This document shows positions 50,284-59,973 of a stretch of 64,000 bases of DNA, piece after piece. The notes beneath the pieces are model-generated. The model was given only the letters and a program-made list of their open reading frames with translations, was not told where the DNA came from and searched no databases. Positions within the stretch are counted from its first letter, which is position 1. Each line of letters opens with the position of its first letter. Where the stretch lies: positions 124,001 to 188,000 of the forward strand of contig NZ_JAPENY010000001.1 in the NCBI RefSeq assembly GCF_026341825.1, read 5' to 3'. This DNA is from Streptomyces sp. NBC_00620. GTDB lineage: Bacteria > Actinomycetota > Actinomycetes > Streptomycetales > Streptomycetaceae. A program made the position numbers and the translations under genes.

Positions 50284-50639
50284 TCCTGACTCGTGTACCC
50301 ATGGGCCCGGGTGACGTTCCGTCAACTAGGGCGTTCGCCCAGTACGGCTCCCGACCCTCCCAGTGCCGGTGGGCAGTGGTCCCGCATCATCTGGCCCGCC
50401 ACCCGAAGGAGTGAACATCGGACGGGAGTTGGCGGGCAAGTCCCTCTGGCCTGTGCGGTTCGTCCGCACGGCGGGCCGGTTGGACGTGAGCGACGGGCTT
50501 TGGCAGTATTCGCCGCCACGCTTCGCCGGAGTCGATCATTCCATGCCAAACCCGGCGGCTGAGCTGCCGGTCCGCGCCCATCCGGCGGTCGATGCCAGCC
50601 TCTCGTGGACCTTGTGAAGGGCTCGTGCAGACTGGCCGG
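50284..50639. promoter_or_regulatory. Divergent promoter region of the conservon and PP2C genes
   Basis: About 355 bases between divergent starts. Frames crossing it do not look real. It must contain the conservon promoter (minus strand) and the PP2C promoter. No clear operator was recognised. Confidence 0.4.
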
Positions 50640-51428
50640 ATGCGTACCGAACTCGTCTCGGAACCCGGCGGCCCGGCCCGCCCCAATGAGGACTTCGCAT
50701 CGGTCGGACTTCCCGCCTCAGGACAGGGGGGCGCACTGGTCGTCCTGGACGGGGTGACACCCCCCGAGGGGGGCGACGGATGCGTGCATTCCGTCGCCTG
50801 GTTCTCCGCCCGTCTCGGCGGAGCACTGACCGAACTGTCCCTTTCCCACCGGGATCTGACGCTGCGGGAGGTCCTCTCCCGCTCGATTTCGCGCACCGCC
50901 GAGGCCCACGCCGAAACCTGTGACCTTTCTCACCCGCGCACACCTCAGGCAACCGTCGTCCTCGCCCGCTGGTCCGCCGCCGAGGTCGAATATCTGGTCC
51001 TGTCGGATTCGGCACTGCTCCTCGAGTCCCCCGACGGTTCCGTCACCCCGCTCCTCGACGACCGCCTCTCCCACGTCCCCCGCGCGACCCTCACCTCCGC
51101 CGCCCTCACCGACTCGACCCTCCGCAACCAGGAGGGCGGCTTCTTCACGGCCGCCGCGGATCCCTCGGTGGCGTCGCGCGCGGTGACGGGGACGGTGCCG
51201 CGATCGTCCGTCCGGGCGCTGGCCGCCCTGACCGACGGTGCCACCCGGTGGGTGGAGAAGTTCCAGGAGGGGGACTGGGCGGGCCTGTTCACCGTCGTAC
51301 GGAAGGAAGGGGCTCAGGCGCTGGTGGATCGCGTACGGGCGCTGGAGGCGGCGGACGCGGAGCGGCGGGTGCGTCTGGGGCGGAGCAAGACGCATGACGA
51401 CGCGACGGTGGTGTTCGTGGAGTGGTGA
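50640..51428 (+). CDS. PP2C-type protein phosphatase
   Basis: A 262-residue PP2C-like protein: ELVSEPGGPARPNEDF, LVVLDGVTPPEGGDGC, VEYLVLSDSALLL, VRALAALTDGATRWVEKF and THDDATVVFVEW. The metal-binding aspartates (NEDF, LDGV, LTDG, HDDA) are at the expected places. It dephosphorylates Ser/Thr residues or acts in an anti-sigma-type switch. It is a single-domain protein with no sensor and no adjacent kinase. Confidence 0.88.
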   Translation: MRTELVSEPGGPARPNEDFASVGLPASGQGGALVVLDGVTPPEGGDGCVHSVAWFSARLGGALTELSLSHRDLTLREVLSRSISRTAEAHAETCDLSHPRTPQATVVLARWSAAEVEYLVLSDSALLLESPDGSVTPLLDDRLSHVPRATLTSAALTDSTLRNQEGGFFTAAADPSVASRAVTGTVPRSSVRALAALTDGATRWVEKFQEGDWAGLFTVVRKEGAQALVDRVRALEAADAERRVRLGRSKTHDDATVVFVEW

Positions 51429-51591
51429 GCCGGCGCCGCTTCGTGCGAGCGCGCTTCTCCGAGTGGTCGGCCGCTCCTCCGCGTGAGGGGCAGCCCGCCG
51501 TTTCGCGGCGGTGTTCGCCCGCCCGCTCCGCCACCCGTTTCCAGTCGGATGGAAGGTGACCCGACAAGCGTTCGCCCCTCCGCGCGGTCCG

Positions 51592-52083
51592 CTACTTCTC
51601 CATCCCGCTGTTCAGCTGATGCAGCAACCGCGCCAGTTCCGCGACCTCCCGCGGGTCCCAGCCCCCCAGTTGCCGCACATAACGCGCCCGACGCGCCTCC
51701 CGCACCGTGCTGAAACGCGTCCGGCCCTCCTCCGTGAGGTGGACGAGCCAGGCGCGGCCGTCGGCGGGGTCGGGCTCGCGGGCGACGAGGCCGAGGTCCT
51801 CCAGGGCCCGGAGCTGGCGGGACATGGTGGCCTTGCCGACGCCGATGTAGGCGGCGAGTTCCGTGGCGCGCTGGCGGCCGCACTCCTCCAGGCGGAAGAG
51901 GAGGCCGTACGCGGAGGACTCCAGGTCGGGATGGACCTCACGGGCCATCTCGCCGGAGGAGGCCCGGGCGCGCCGCAGGAACACCGTCAACTCGCGTTCC
52001 AGTGCGGGGAATTCCTGGTCCACACCACTTCCGGACGCCGTGGGTTCGACACGACGTCCGTCGCCGTTCGGGTCCTCGTGCAC
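51592..52083 (-). CDS. MarR-family transcriptional regulator
   Basis: With the GTG at 52083, preceded by AGGGG, this is a 163-residue winged-helix regulator: SSAYGLLFRLEECGRQRATELAAYIGVGKATMSRQLRALEDLGLVAREPDPADGR, split here as the HTH and wing, followed by dimer helices. A longer frame to 52434 has no domain in the extension. It is divergent from the GH25 lysozyme gene, which may be a target. Confidence 0.9.
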   Translation of the reverse strand: MHEDPNGDGRRVEPTASGSGVDQEFPALERELTVFLRRARASSGEMAREVHPDLESSAYGLLFRLEECGRQRATELAAYIGVGKATMSRQLRALEDLGLVAREPDPADGRAWLVHLTEEGRTRFSTVREARRARYVRQLGGWDPREVAELARLLHQLNSGMEK

Positions 52084-52410
52084 GTCAGCACCCCTGACTC
52101 GGTTTCCGGATCCTGAAAGTTTCTGCCAAGAGGCGCTATCGCCGCAGCTCCGCCAGTATTTCGCAGGCGTAGACCAACGGCAGCGTCCGGGCCCTCTTCC
52201 CGCGTGGTCCGCCACCTGCGTAGCTTCAATGGCAGGCAGTTTCTGGCATGACCACAGCAGAAGATGCCACAGCAGGAATTTCCCGGCATGGCCGGCCACG
52301 CCACCGGCAAGTCGATGAGGACTTGCCCCCCACATACAGAGCGGGCGCATGCCGCAGGCGTTCCCCCACCGAGCACCACCGTGCACCACCGATCTCCTCG
52401 GAGGCACGAC
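52084..52410. promoter_or_regulatory. Divergent region between marR and the GH25 gene
   Basis: About 330 bases with no gene. AGTTTCTGCCA (near 52117) and AGTTTCTGGCA (near 52238) are near-copies that could be regulator sites. The features of a c-di-AMP riboswitch, common before Streptomyces wall-hydrolase genes, were looked for and not found. Confidence 0.35.
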
Positions 52411-53253
52411 ATGCCCGCGCACAGACGCAGACACAGATCCGGAACGACCGGCCGCTCACACTCGCCGAAGCGCTTCTCCGCCCTGGGGATCCTGCTCGCC
52501 GCCTTCTCCCTCCTCCTCGCCCTTCCGGCCCAGGCCGCCGACATCCCCGCCCGCGGCTCCGCCCATCTGGGCATGGGCGTCGTCGCCCACGACGGCCAGG
52601 GCGGCACCCCGGCGACCGGCGACGCCACGCAGACGGAAGGCGTGGACGTCAGCAGCCATCAGGGCAACGTCGCCTGGGCGACCCTGTGGGGCAGCGGCGT
52701 CAAGTGGGCCTACACCAAGGCGACGGAGGGGACGTATTACACGAACCCGTACTTCGCCCAGCAGTACAACGGCTCGTACAACGTCGGCATGATCCGCGGC
52801 GCGTACCACTTCGCGACCCCCGACACGACGACAGGCGCCACCCAGGCCAACTACTTCGTCGACCACGGCGGCGGCTGGTCGAAGGACGGTAGGACGCTGC
52901 CCGGCGTGCTCGACATCGAGTGGAACCCGTACGGGGCGTCCTGCTACGGGAAGACGCAGAGCGCCATGGTCAGCTGGATCAGCAGCTTCCTCACCCAGTA
53001 CAAGGCGCGTACGGGACGCGACGCCGTGATCTACACGGCGACCAGCTGGTGGACGGAGTGCACCGGCAACTACGCCGGTTTCGCGACCGCCAACCCGCTG
53101 TGGGTCGCCCGCTACGCCACCGCCGTGGGCACGCTGCCGGCGGGCTGGAGCTTCTACACGATGTGGCAGTACACGTCGTCGGGGCCGACGGTCGGTGACC
53201 ACGACAAGTTCAACGGGGCGCTGGACCGGGTGGTGGCGCTCGCCAACGGCTGA
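52411..53253 (+). CDS. Secreted GH25 lysozyme (muramidase)
   Basis: A 280-residue exported protein: signal peptide (ALGILLAAFSLLLALPAQAA), then a Chalaropsis-type GH25 domain with TEGVDVSSHQGNVAW, KATEGTYYTNPYF, IRGAYHFATPD and the catalytic pair in VLDIEWNPY (Asp, Glu). The end is HDKFNGALDRV. It cleaves the glycan strands of peptidoglycan. The ATG follows CGGAGG at good spacing. Confidence 0.94.
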   Translation: MPAHRRRHRSGTTGRSHSPKRFSALGILLAAFSLLLALPAQAADIPARGSAHLGMGVVAHDGQGGTPATGDATQTEGVDVSSHQGNVAWATLWGSGVKWAYTKATEGTYYTNPYFAQQYNGSYNVGMIRGAYHFATPDTTTGATQANYFVDHGGGWSKDGRTLPGVLDIEWNPYGASCYGKTQSAMVSWISSFLTQYKARTGRDAVIYTATSWWTECTGNYAGFATANPLWVARYATAVGTLPAGWSFYTMWQYTSSGPTVGDHDKFNGALDRVVALANG

Positions 53254-53290
53254 CGGCCCGGACCCCCCCTTTTCCGGGACCCCGGACATG

Positions 53291-53328
53291 GGAAGGCCCG
53301 GATCCCCTTTCCGGGACCCGGGCCTTCC
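53291..53328. terminator. Hairpin terminator between the GH25 and lon genes
   Basis: GGAAGGCCCGG and CCGGGCCTTCC pair around a ~15-base inner region between the convergent genes. A preceding copy (GGCCCGGACCCCCC) is a partial repeat of the same element. Confidence 0.7.
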
Positions 53329-53345
53329 TCATCCGATGGCGTCCG

Positions 53346-55766
53346 TCACGCCGCCACCGGAACCTCCGCGGTCGCGCCGTTCGTCGCCGGAGCGAGCGCC
53401 AGCTCCAGCACCTGGCGGACGTCCGTCACCGCGTGGACGTCGAGCTTGTCCAGGACCTCGGCCGGGACGTCGTCCAGGTCGGGTTCGTTGCGCTTCGGGA
53501 TGATCACCGTCGTGACGCCGGCCCGGTGCGCGGCGAGCAGCTTCTGCTTGACGCCGCCGATGGGCAGGACACGGCCGGTGAGGGAGACCTCGCCGGTCAT
53601 GGCCACGTCGGTGCGGACCAGCCGGCCGCTGAGCAGCGAGGCGAGGGCGGTCGTCATGGTGACGCCCGCACTCGGACCGTCCTTGGGGACGGCCCCGGCC
53701 GGGAAGTGGATGTGCACGCCCCGGTCCTTGAGGTCGCCGACCGGCAGTTCCAGTTCGGCTCCGTGCGACCGCAGGAAGCTCAGCGCGATCTGCGCCGACT
53801 CCTTCATCACATCACCGAGCTGACCGGTGAGGGTCAGACCGGCCGCGCCCGTCTCGGGGTCAGCGAGCGACGCCTCCACGAAGAGGACGTCACCTCCCGC
53901 ACCCGTGACGGCAAGACCGGTCGCGACACCGGGCACCGCCGTGCGGCGCTCGGCCGGGTCCTGGGCGGACTCGGGCACGTGGTGCGGACGCCCGATGAGG
54001 CCGCGCAGATCGTCCTCGGTCACCGTGAACGGCAGCTTCCGCTCGCCGAGTTCGTGCTGCGCCGCGACCTTGCGGAGCAGCCGGGCGATGCCGCGCTCCA
54101 GGTTTCGTACGCCCGCTTCCCGGGTGTACTCCCCGGCGAGCCTGCGCAGCGCGCTCTCATCGAGCGTGACCTCGTCCTTCTCCAGACCGGCCCGCTCCAG
54201 CTGGCGCGGCAGCAGGTGGTCGCGTGCGATGACGACCTTCTCGTCCTCGGTGTAGCCGTCGAGGCGGACCAGCTCCATACGGTCGAGCAGGGCCTCCGGG
54301 ATGGCTTCCAGGACGTTGGCGGTGGCCAGGAAGACGACGTCGCTGAGGTCGAGTTCGACCTCCAGGTAGTGGTCGCGGAAGGTGTGGTTCTGGGCGGGGT
54401 CGAGCACTTCGAGGAGGGCCGCCGCGGGGTCACCGCGGTAGTCGGAGCCGACCTTGTCGATCTCGTCCAGGAGCACGACCGGGTTCATGGACCCGGCCTC
54501 CTTGATGGCGCGGACGACACGGCCGGGCAGCGCGCCGACGTACGTACGCCGGTGTCCGCGGATCTCGGCCTCGTCGCGTACGCCGCCCAGGGCGACCCGT
54601 ACGAACTTGCGTCCCATGGCGTGCGCGACGGACTCGCCGAGCGAGGTCTTGCCGACGCCGGGAGGTCCGACGAGCGCGAGCACGGCACCGCCGCGGCGGC
54701 CACCGACCACGCCGAGACCGCGCTCGGAGCGGCGCTTGCGCACGGCGAGGTACTCGGTGATGCGCTCCTTCACGTCCTCGAGACCCGCGTGCTCGGCGTC
54801 CAGGATCGCCTTGGCGCCCTGGATGTCGTACGCGTCCTCGGTCCGCTCGTTCCACGGCAGTTCGAGCACGGTGTCGAGCCAGGTCCGGATCCAGGAGCCC
54901 TCGGGCGACTGGTCGCTCGCGCGCTCCAGCTTCTCGACCTCCTTGAGGGCGGCCTCGCGGACGTTCTCCGGAAGATCGGCGGCCTCGACACGGGAGCGGT
55001 AGTCGTCGCTCTCGTCCTCCCCGGCCTCCCCGTTGAGGTCACGGAGCTCCTTGCGTACGGCATCGAGCTGGCGCCGCAGCAGGAACTCGCGCTGCTGCTT
55101 GTCGACGCCTTCCTGTACGTCCTTGGCGATGGACTCGGCGACATCCTGCTCGGCGAGGTGCTCGCGGAGCTGCTCGGTGGCGAGCTTGAGACGGGCGACC
55201 GGGTCGGCGGTCTCCAGCAGCTCCACCTTCTGTTCGGTGGAGAGGAACGGTGAGTAACCGGAGTTGTCGGCAAGGGCGGAGACGTCGTCAATGGCCGTCA
55301 CGCGGTCCACGACCTGCCAGGCGCCGCGCTTGCGCAGCCAGCTGGTGGCGAGGGCCTTGTACTCCTTGACGAGTTCGGTGACGTGGCCGGGCAGCGGCTC
55401 GGGCACGGTCTCGGCGACGCGTGTCCCCTCCACCCAGAGAGCGGCTCCCGGACCTGTGGTCCCGGCGCCGATCTGCACGCGCCCACGTCCGCGGATCAGC
55501 GCGCCCGGGTCGCCGTCGGCAAGCCGGCCGACCTGCTCGACGGTACCGAGCACACCCGTGCGCGCGTACGTCCCGTCGATCCGCGGCACCAGCAGCACCT
55601 GCGGCTTCCCCGGCGTCGAACGGGCGGCGGCCTGAGCAGCCTCCACCGCGGCACGCACATCGGTGTCGTTCAGATCCAGCGGAACCACCATTCCGGGCAG
55701 CACGACCTCGTCGTCGAGCGGCAGCACGGGCAGGGTGAGCGGTGTGGACGTCGTATCGGCAGCCAT
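53346..55766 (-). CDS. lon: ATP-dependent Lon protease
   Basis: An 806-residue LonA. N-terminal substrate domain ([19 protein letters not shown]), coiled coil ([20 protein letters not shown]), AAA+ module (Walker [10 protein letters not shown], Walker [10 protein letters not shown], sensor [15 protein letters not shown]), and the protease domain with Ser in [10 protein letters not shown] and Lys in [14 protein letters not shown]. It degrades misfolded and regulatory proteins. The ATG at 55766 follows GAGAGGAAG; an ATG 7 codons upstream lacks support. A HAIR-like operator lies 20 bp upstream. Confidence 0.97.
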   Translation of the reverse strand: MAADTTSTPLTLPVLPLDDEVVLPGMVVPLDLNDTDVRAAVEAAQAAARSTPGKPQVLLVPRIDGTYARTGVLGTVEQVGRLADGDPGALIRGRGRVQIGAGTTGPGAALWVEGTRVAETVPEPLPGHVTELVKEYKALATSWLRKRGAWQVVDRVTAIDDVSALADNSGYSPFLSTEQKVELLETADPVARLKLATEQLREHLAEQDVAESIAKDVQEGVDKQQREFLLRRQLDAVRKELRDLNGEAGEDESDDYRSRVEAADLPENVREAALKEVEKLERASDQSPEGSWIRTWLDTVLELPWNERTEDAYDIQGAKAILDAEHAGLEDVKERITEYLAVRKRRSERGLGVVGGRRGGAVLALVGPPGVGKTSLGESVAHAMGRKFVRVALGGVRDEAEIRGHRRTYVGALPGRVVRAIKEAGSMNPVVLLDEIDKVGSDYRGDPAAALLEVLDPAQNHTFRDHYLEVELDLSDVVFLATANVLEAIPEALLDRMELVRLDGYTEDEKVVIARDHLLPRQLERAGLEKDEVTLDESALRRLAGEYTREAGVRNLERGIARLLRKVAAQHELGERKLPFTVTEDDLRGLIGRPHHVPESAQDPAERRTAVPGVATGLAVTGAGGDVLFVEASLADPETGAAGLTLTGQLGDVMKESAQIALSFLRSHGAELELPVGDLKDRGVHIHFPAGAVPKDGPSAGVTMTTALASLLSGRLVRTDVAMTGEVSLTGRVLPIGGVKQKLLAAHRAGVTTVIIPKRNEPDLDDVPAEVLDKLDVHAVTDVRQVLELALAPATNGATAEVPVAA

Positions 55767-55787
55767 GATCTTCCTCTCGACAAGCAA

Positions 55788-55808
55788 GTTGAGCTACATG
55801 GACTCAAT
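55788..55808. promoter_or_regulatory. HAIR-like operator of lon (HspR site)
   Basis: GTTGAGC-N7-ACTCAAT matches the HspR-associated inverted repeat consensus CTTGAGT-N7-ACTCAAG at the central TTGAG/CTCAA bases. HspR represses dnaK, clpB and lon in Streptomyces. The site lies between the lon start and the divergent acetyltransferase gene. Confidence 0.75.
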
Positions 55809-55983
55809 GCTTGTGAGCGCTCTGGTGTTCCCCGGGGGTGTTCGCTGTCAGCGATCGCTGCCCTGAGGGCCGGAGGACCGGGGCGGAGGAGGCTCCGCGC
55901 TCCGGCCGCGCACCCCGAGAAGCTCCGGCTGCACACCCCGATATTCAGTTGCCTCAACCCGCACGGTCCGTAGCGTCTTCCCG

Positions 55984-56805
55984 GTGACAGACACGAACAC
56001 CGACACCCTTCTCGCCGCCTACGACGACCAGATGCGCGGCGCCCCTCCCATCCCTCCCACGGGAGTCACGTACGAGCAGGACGGGCCGCTGCTCCGGATC
56101 GTCGGGCAGTTCCGCGGGCTCGTCAGCGGGCCGCGCGACCTCGGAGTGGGCGGGGCGGAACTCGACCGCCTGATCGCCCGGCAGCGGGACTACTTCGCCG
56201 GGCGCGGTGAGGCGGTGGAGTGGAAGACGCGGGAGCACGATCACCCCGCCGACCTCACCGAACGGCTGCGCGCCGCGGGTTTCGTGCCCGAGGAGCGGGA
56301 GACGGTGGTCGTCGGGCTCGCGGAGGAGATGGCCGTACGGCAGCCGGTCGCGCCGGAGGGTGTCGTCGTGCGGCGGGTCATAGCGGACCTGGACATGCAC
56401 CGGATCGCCGCGATGGAGTCGGCCGTGTGGGGGGACGACTGGAGCTGGCTCGCCGATGACCTGATCGGCCGGATCGACGCCGCCCCCGACGAGATCGCCG
56501 TGTACGTCGCGGAAGCCGACGGTGAGGTGGTCTCCGCGGCCTGGCTGGTCTTCCGTGCGGGCACGGAGTTCGCGAGCCTGTGGGGCGGCTCGACACTGTC
56601 CGAGTGGCGGGGCCGGGGCATCTACCGCGCCCTGGTCGCCACCCGTGCCGCCCTCGCCACCGCCCGCGGCGTCCGCTACCTCCACGTGGACGCCTCCGAC
56701 GACAGCGCCCCGATCCTGCGGCGGCTGGGCTTCCATGCCGTGACCACGACCACGCCGTATGTGTGGACGCCCCCGGCGGACTCCCCGGCGCCGCCGCTAA
56801 AGTAA
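55984..56805 (+). CDS. GNAT-family N-acetyltransferase
   Basis: A 273-residue protein from a GTG. The C-terminal ~150 residues form the GNAT fold: AVYVAEADGEVVSAAWLVF, EFASLWGGSTLSEWRGRGIYRALVATRA (acetyl-CoA pyrophosphate loop RGRGIY) and RRLGFHAVTTTTPYVW. The N-terminal ~120 residues resemble a second, degenerate GNAT-like half. The substrate is unknown. It is divergent from lon and followed by another GNAT gene. Confidence 0.88.
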   Translation: MTDTNTDTLLAAYDDQMRGAPPIPPTGVTYEQDGPLLRIVGQFRGLVSGPRDLGVGGAELDRLIARQRDYFAGRGEAVEWKTREHDHPADLTERLRAAGFVPEERETVVVGLAEEMAVRQPVAPEGVVVRRVIADLDMHRIAAMESAVWGDDWSWLADDLIGRIDAAPDEIAVYVAEADGEVVSAAWLVFRAGTEFASLWGGSTLSEWRGRGIYRALVATRAALATARGVRYLHVDASDDSAPILRRLGFHAVTTTTPYVWTPPADSPAPPLK

Positions 56806-56843
56806 TCCCTGATAGCGGATTGCAACCATTACAGGGGGTCCTG

Positions 56844-57521
56844 GTGGACAAGATCGTACGGGCCTGGGTCGACGGCTGGGTCGTCTCACGCGGGGCGGCT
56901 CCGCCGGTGGTCGAGCCGTGGGGATACACGGTCGATGTGGGGCAGGCGGAGCACGTCTCGCGGCACGTTCTCGGGATGACGAACGAAGCGGTCGAGGAGG
57001 CGACGGTCCGGAAGGTCGCCGACGGGGTGACCGGGGCCGGGGTGTGGCTCAAGGTGTTCGCCGAGCCGTCCACCGTCGGGCCCTGGCTCGGCGAGGGCTG
57101 GTGGGTCGACCCCGAGCCCGGCTATCTGATGTCGGTGCCGCTCGCCGACGCCTCCGAGCGAGCCGCCCCGGGCAGCCACGTCCTCGGTGTATCCGTCCCC
57201 GACGGCTACCGCCTGCGCACCTGGTCTCGCGGCGGCGTCACCCGCGTCCTGCTCGCCGCGCCCGACGGCTCCTGGGCCGCGCGCGGCCAGATCGCCCCCA
57301 CGGGCGAGACCGCGGTGGTCGACCAGATAGAGACGTCCGCGCGGCACCGCAGGCGAGGGTTCGGCCGCCTGGTGATGCGCACGCTGACGCACGCGGCGGT
57401 CGCGCAGGGCGCCGTGACCGGCGTACTGGGCGGAACGCCGGATGGGCGGGCGCTGTACGAATCCCTCGGGTGGCGCGTGGAGGCGACGCTGACGAGCGCG
57501 AAGTTCACGGGCGGCGCCTGA
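56844..57521 (+). CDS. GNAT-family N-acetyltransferase
   Basis: A 225-residue protein from the GTG at 56844 (ribosome site AGGGGG). The acetyl-CoA motif is VDQIETSARHRRRGFGRLVMRTL and the end has LYESLGWRVEATL. The N-terminal half (DKIVRAWVDGWVVSRG, WGYTVDVG) is an extra region found in the actinobacterial subgroup. It lies 38 bp after the previous GNAT gene, likely in the same transcript. Substrate unknown. Confidence 0.86.
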   Translation: MDKIVRAWVDGWVVSRGAAPPVVEPWGYTVDVGQAEHVSRHVLGMTNEAVEEATVRKVADGVTGAGVWLKVFAEPSTVGPWLGEGWWVDPEPGYLMSVPLADASERAAPGSHVLGVSVPDGYRLRTWSRGGVTRVLLAAPDGSWAARGQIAPTGETAVVDQIETSARHRRRGFGRLVMRTLTHAAVAQGAVTGVLGGTPDGRALYESLGWRVEATLTSAKFTGGA

Positions 57522-57818
57522 CGCCGGAGCCTCCCTCCTTCAGGCCGGTACCGCCACGGCTTCGCAAGCCCCTCCCCCCGCGCGACGGACACCCACTGCC
57601 CGGCAAGGGGAGGGCCGACCCGGCACGTCGGCCGGCCGGAGCCCGGCGCTCCTGACGCCGGGCTCCCCCCACGCGGTAGCCGTACTTCGCGCGCCCCCCG
57701 AGCGCACCTTCCCTCGCCATGGAACCAACGCAGAGCATGCGGACGATAGCGAAGCGTGACTGCACTTGCTGCCGTGGCTGGGGAGGCCCCGGCTCGCGAA
57801 CGATCCGACCGGGGCACC

Positions 57819-58445
57819 ATGACGTCAACTCCGGCCCAGGGGACGGCGGACGACCCGCCCGGCCCACCGGCCTCCACGTACGACGCAGAACTGATCCAGG
57901 CCGTCGCGGCGGGCGACCCGTACGCCCTGCACCGGCTGATGGTCCGCAACAGCCCCTGGCTGCAGGCGAGACTGCTCCAGCGCCGTATCGCGCTGGACGT
58001 CGTCGACGACGTACTGCAGGAAACGTTCATCGCGGTGAACTACAGCGCGGGGACCTACCGCGACGGCAACGCGCGCGGCTGGCTGTGGACCATCGCCCAG
58101 CGCAAGCTCGTCGACCAGTTGCGTAAACGCGGCCGACTTGACGCGGCCGTCGAGCGTGAGGGGGCGCTGGCCCGCTCGGCCACCACTCTGGTCGCGCCCT
58201 CCGCCGAGGACGCCGCCCTGGGCACGCAGCTCACCGGCACCTCCGTCGGCGACGCGCTGACGACCCTGCCCGACGACGCGCGGGAGATCCTGACGCTCCG
58301 CTATGTCGACGGCTTCAGCGTGCGCGAGACGGCGGAGCGGCTCGGCATCAGCCAGGGCACGGTGAAGAGCCGGGCCAGCCGCGCCTGCGAAGAACTCCGG
58401 GGCCGGCTCGGCGCGTTGCGCCGCCAGGGGGGTGACGGACGATGA
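57819..58445 (+). CDS. ECF-type sigma-70 family factor
   Basis: A 208-residue sigma factor. Region 2 is in DVVDDVLQETFIAVNYSAGTY with ARGWLWTIAQRKLVDQLRKR. Region 4 is in TLPDDAREILTLRYVDGFSVRETAERLGISQGTVKSRASRACEEL. The stop overlaps the ATG of the membrane zinc-finger gene (ATGA), the usual coupling between a sigma factor and its anti-sigma factor. The ATG at 57819 is chosen because the upstream part is not conserved-looking. Confidence 0.9.
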   Translation: MTSTPAQGTADDPPGPPASTYDAELIQAVAAGDPYALHRLMVRNSPWLQARLLQRRIALDVVDDVLQETFIAVNYSAGTYRDGNARGWLWTIAQRKLVDQLRKRGRLDAAVEREGALARSATTLVAPSAEDAALGTQLTGTSVGDALTTLPDDAREILTLRYVDGFSVRETAERLGISQGTVKSRASRACEELRGRLGALRRQGGDGR

Positions 58446-59377
58446 CCGCCGGATGCCCACCGCACGAGTGGCTCGTTCGTTACGCGCTCGGCGAGCCGAT
58501 CGGGCCGGACCGGCGTCAGGGACCGGGCACAGGTCCGGATCCGGGGCTCGCCGCGGCAGAGGCGCATCTGGACGCCTGCGACGACTGCACGCGGATCATC
58601 GTCCGGCAGGTGCGCCGCGGCCCGTACGCGGCGCATCTCGACGCCTTGCACGTCCGGGTCATGACGGCCGTGGATTCACCGCCCCGCCGCCCGCTGCCCC
58701 CCGGCTCACCGTCCCGCCACTCGCTGCCCGGACTGAGCGCCGCCCCCGCCCTGCGCTGGTCGTGGGCGGCGGCGCTCCTCGGCGTCTGCGCCACCGGGGT
58801 CGTACTGGCGCAGCTGGCCGGGGCGCGGGATCTGAGCACCGGGTGGCTGCTTCCGTGGCTGCTGATGTGCGCTCCCCTGCTGCCGCTGCTGGGCGTGGCC
58901 ATGAGCTACGGACCGCAGGCCGACCCCTTCCACGAGGTGGCCGCGGTCTCGCCGTCCGGCGGGATCAAACTGCTGCTGTGGCGTACCGGCCAGATCCTCG
59001 CAGTCTGTCTGCCGGTGCTGACGCTGACGGGCTTCCTGCTCCCGCGCGGCCAGGTGCCGCTGTCCGCCGCGGCCTGGCTGCTGCCCTCCCTCGGTCTGAC
59101 CCTGGCCACGCTGGCGCTCGGCTCGTGGCTGGGCTGCGGGCCGGCCGCGGTGCTGACAGGCGGCGGCTGGCTGGCGGCGGTGGGGGTACCGGTGGCGGCA
59201 CGGCTGACGGTGGACCCTGCGGTACGTCCCCGGATCGAAGTGGCGTTGCTGCTCGATGCCCTGTCGCCGCTCATGAGCCCTACGGCGCAGGGAGGCTGGG
59301 CGCTGGGTGCCGGGGTCTGCTGTGTGGTGCTGTTCGCCCGTCGTCGCGCGTTCGGCGGGGCGGTGGGGGCGTGCTGA
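58442..59377 (+). CDS. Membrane-bound zinc-finger anti-sigma factor (probable)
   Basis: A 311-residue protein. The N-terminus has H..C..C zinc-finger residues (CPPHEWLVRYALGE, AEAHLDACDDCTRII), the ZAS/zf-HC2 motif. It is followed by six hydrophobic segments (for example WAAALLGVCATGVVLAQLAG, LLPWLLMCAPLLPLLGVAM, ILAVCLPVLTLTGFLL). It probably holds the upstream sigma factor at the membrane. It is larger than simple anti-sigma factors, so the membrane part may also be a transporter-like or sensing unit. It overlaps the next gene by 7 bp. Confidence 0.82.
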   Translation: MTAGCPPHEWLVRYALGEPIGPDRRQGPGTGPDPGLAAAEAHLDACDDCTRIIVRQVRRGPYAAHLDALHVRVMTAVDSPPRRPLPPGSPSRHSLPGLSAAPALRWSWAAALLGVCATGVVLAQLAGARDLSTGWLLPWLLMCAPLLPLLGVAMSYGPQADPFHEVAAVSPSGGIKLLLWRTGQILAVCLPVLTLTGFLLPRGQVPLSAAAWLLPSLGLTLATLALGSWLGCGPAAVLTGGGWLAAVGVPVAARLTVDPAVRPRIEVALLLDALSPLMSPTAQGGWALGAGVCCVVLFARRRAFGGAVGAC

Positions 59378-59973
59378 GATCTGCGCGGGGCAGGGCTCGG
59401 GTCAGCCCGCTGCTGACCGAGCTCCGCCGGGGTCCGGCGTTCAAGGTGTTCTGCGCCGTGGTGGCGGTGCAGGTGGTGCTGAAGGCAACGAGGACGCTTT
59501 TCGACCAGTCGTCCCTGCCGACCCTGCTGCTCGCGATGTCGGCGTTCGCGGTGTGCGCGGGGTGGCACGGCGCGCGTGAACGGCGGTGTCGTACCCAGTG
59601 GTTGGTGCAGGTCGCGGTCCGCTCGGCCTTGCACCGCTTCCTGCTGGCGGCGGTACCGGCCGTGTTCTGGCCACTCGCCGCCGCCCTGCCGTTGCTGCAG
59701 CCGGGCTTCAGCGGCGATCCGCTCGGCCTCCTCTACTTCGGCGCCGCCATCGCCCAGGCCACCGCAATAGGGACGCTGGCAGCGTTCGCGCTGGGCCGCC
59801 TGGTGCCGTTCCGACTACTGGCCCCCGTGCTCGCCGTCGGCGCCTACTACCTCCTCGCGCTCCTGTACGTCGGCTCGCTCACCGCGGACCCGGTGAGCAC
59901 ACCGGAACCGAAGCCCGCCGCCACCGAAACGGACCAGCCCGCCCCCGTACCCCGCCCGGAGGAAACACCGTGA
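59371..59973 (+). CDS. Membrane protein, probable ABC permease-like subunit
   Basis: With the GTG at 59371 this is a 200-residue protein with about five helices (FKVFCAVVAVQVVLKA, LLLAMSAFAVCAGW, FLLAAVPAVFWPLAAALPLL, LLAPVLAVGAYYLLALLYVG) and a Pro/Glu/Thr-rich tail. No family is recognised. It overlaps the anti-sigma gene upstream and the ABC ATPase gene downstream (GTGA), which suggests that it and the anti-sigma protein form the membrane part of the transporter. Confidence 0.75.
   Translation: MLRSARGRARVSPLLTELRRGPAFKVFCAVVAVQVVLKATRTLFDQSSLPTLLLAMSAFAVCAGWHGARERRCRTQWLVQVAVRSALHRFLLAAVPAVFWPLAAALPLLQPGFSGDPLGLLYFGAAIAQATAIGTLAAFALGRLVPFRLLAPVLAVGAYYLLALLYVGSLTADPVSTPEPKPAATETDQPAPVPRPEETP

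Noticed and set aside
52084..52410. c-di-AMP (ydaO-type) riboswitch before the GH25 gene
   Set aside because: Such riboswitches precede many Streptomyces wall-hydrolase genes, but its conserved stem-loop blocks were not seen.
53433..55253. Plus-strand frame of 606 codons opposite lon
   Set aside because: Antisense to an intact Lon protease, no domain.
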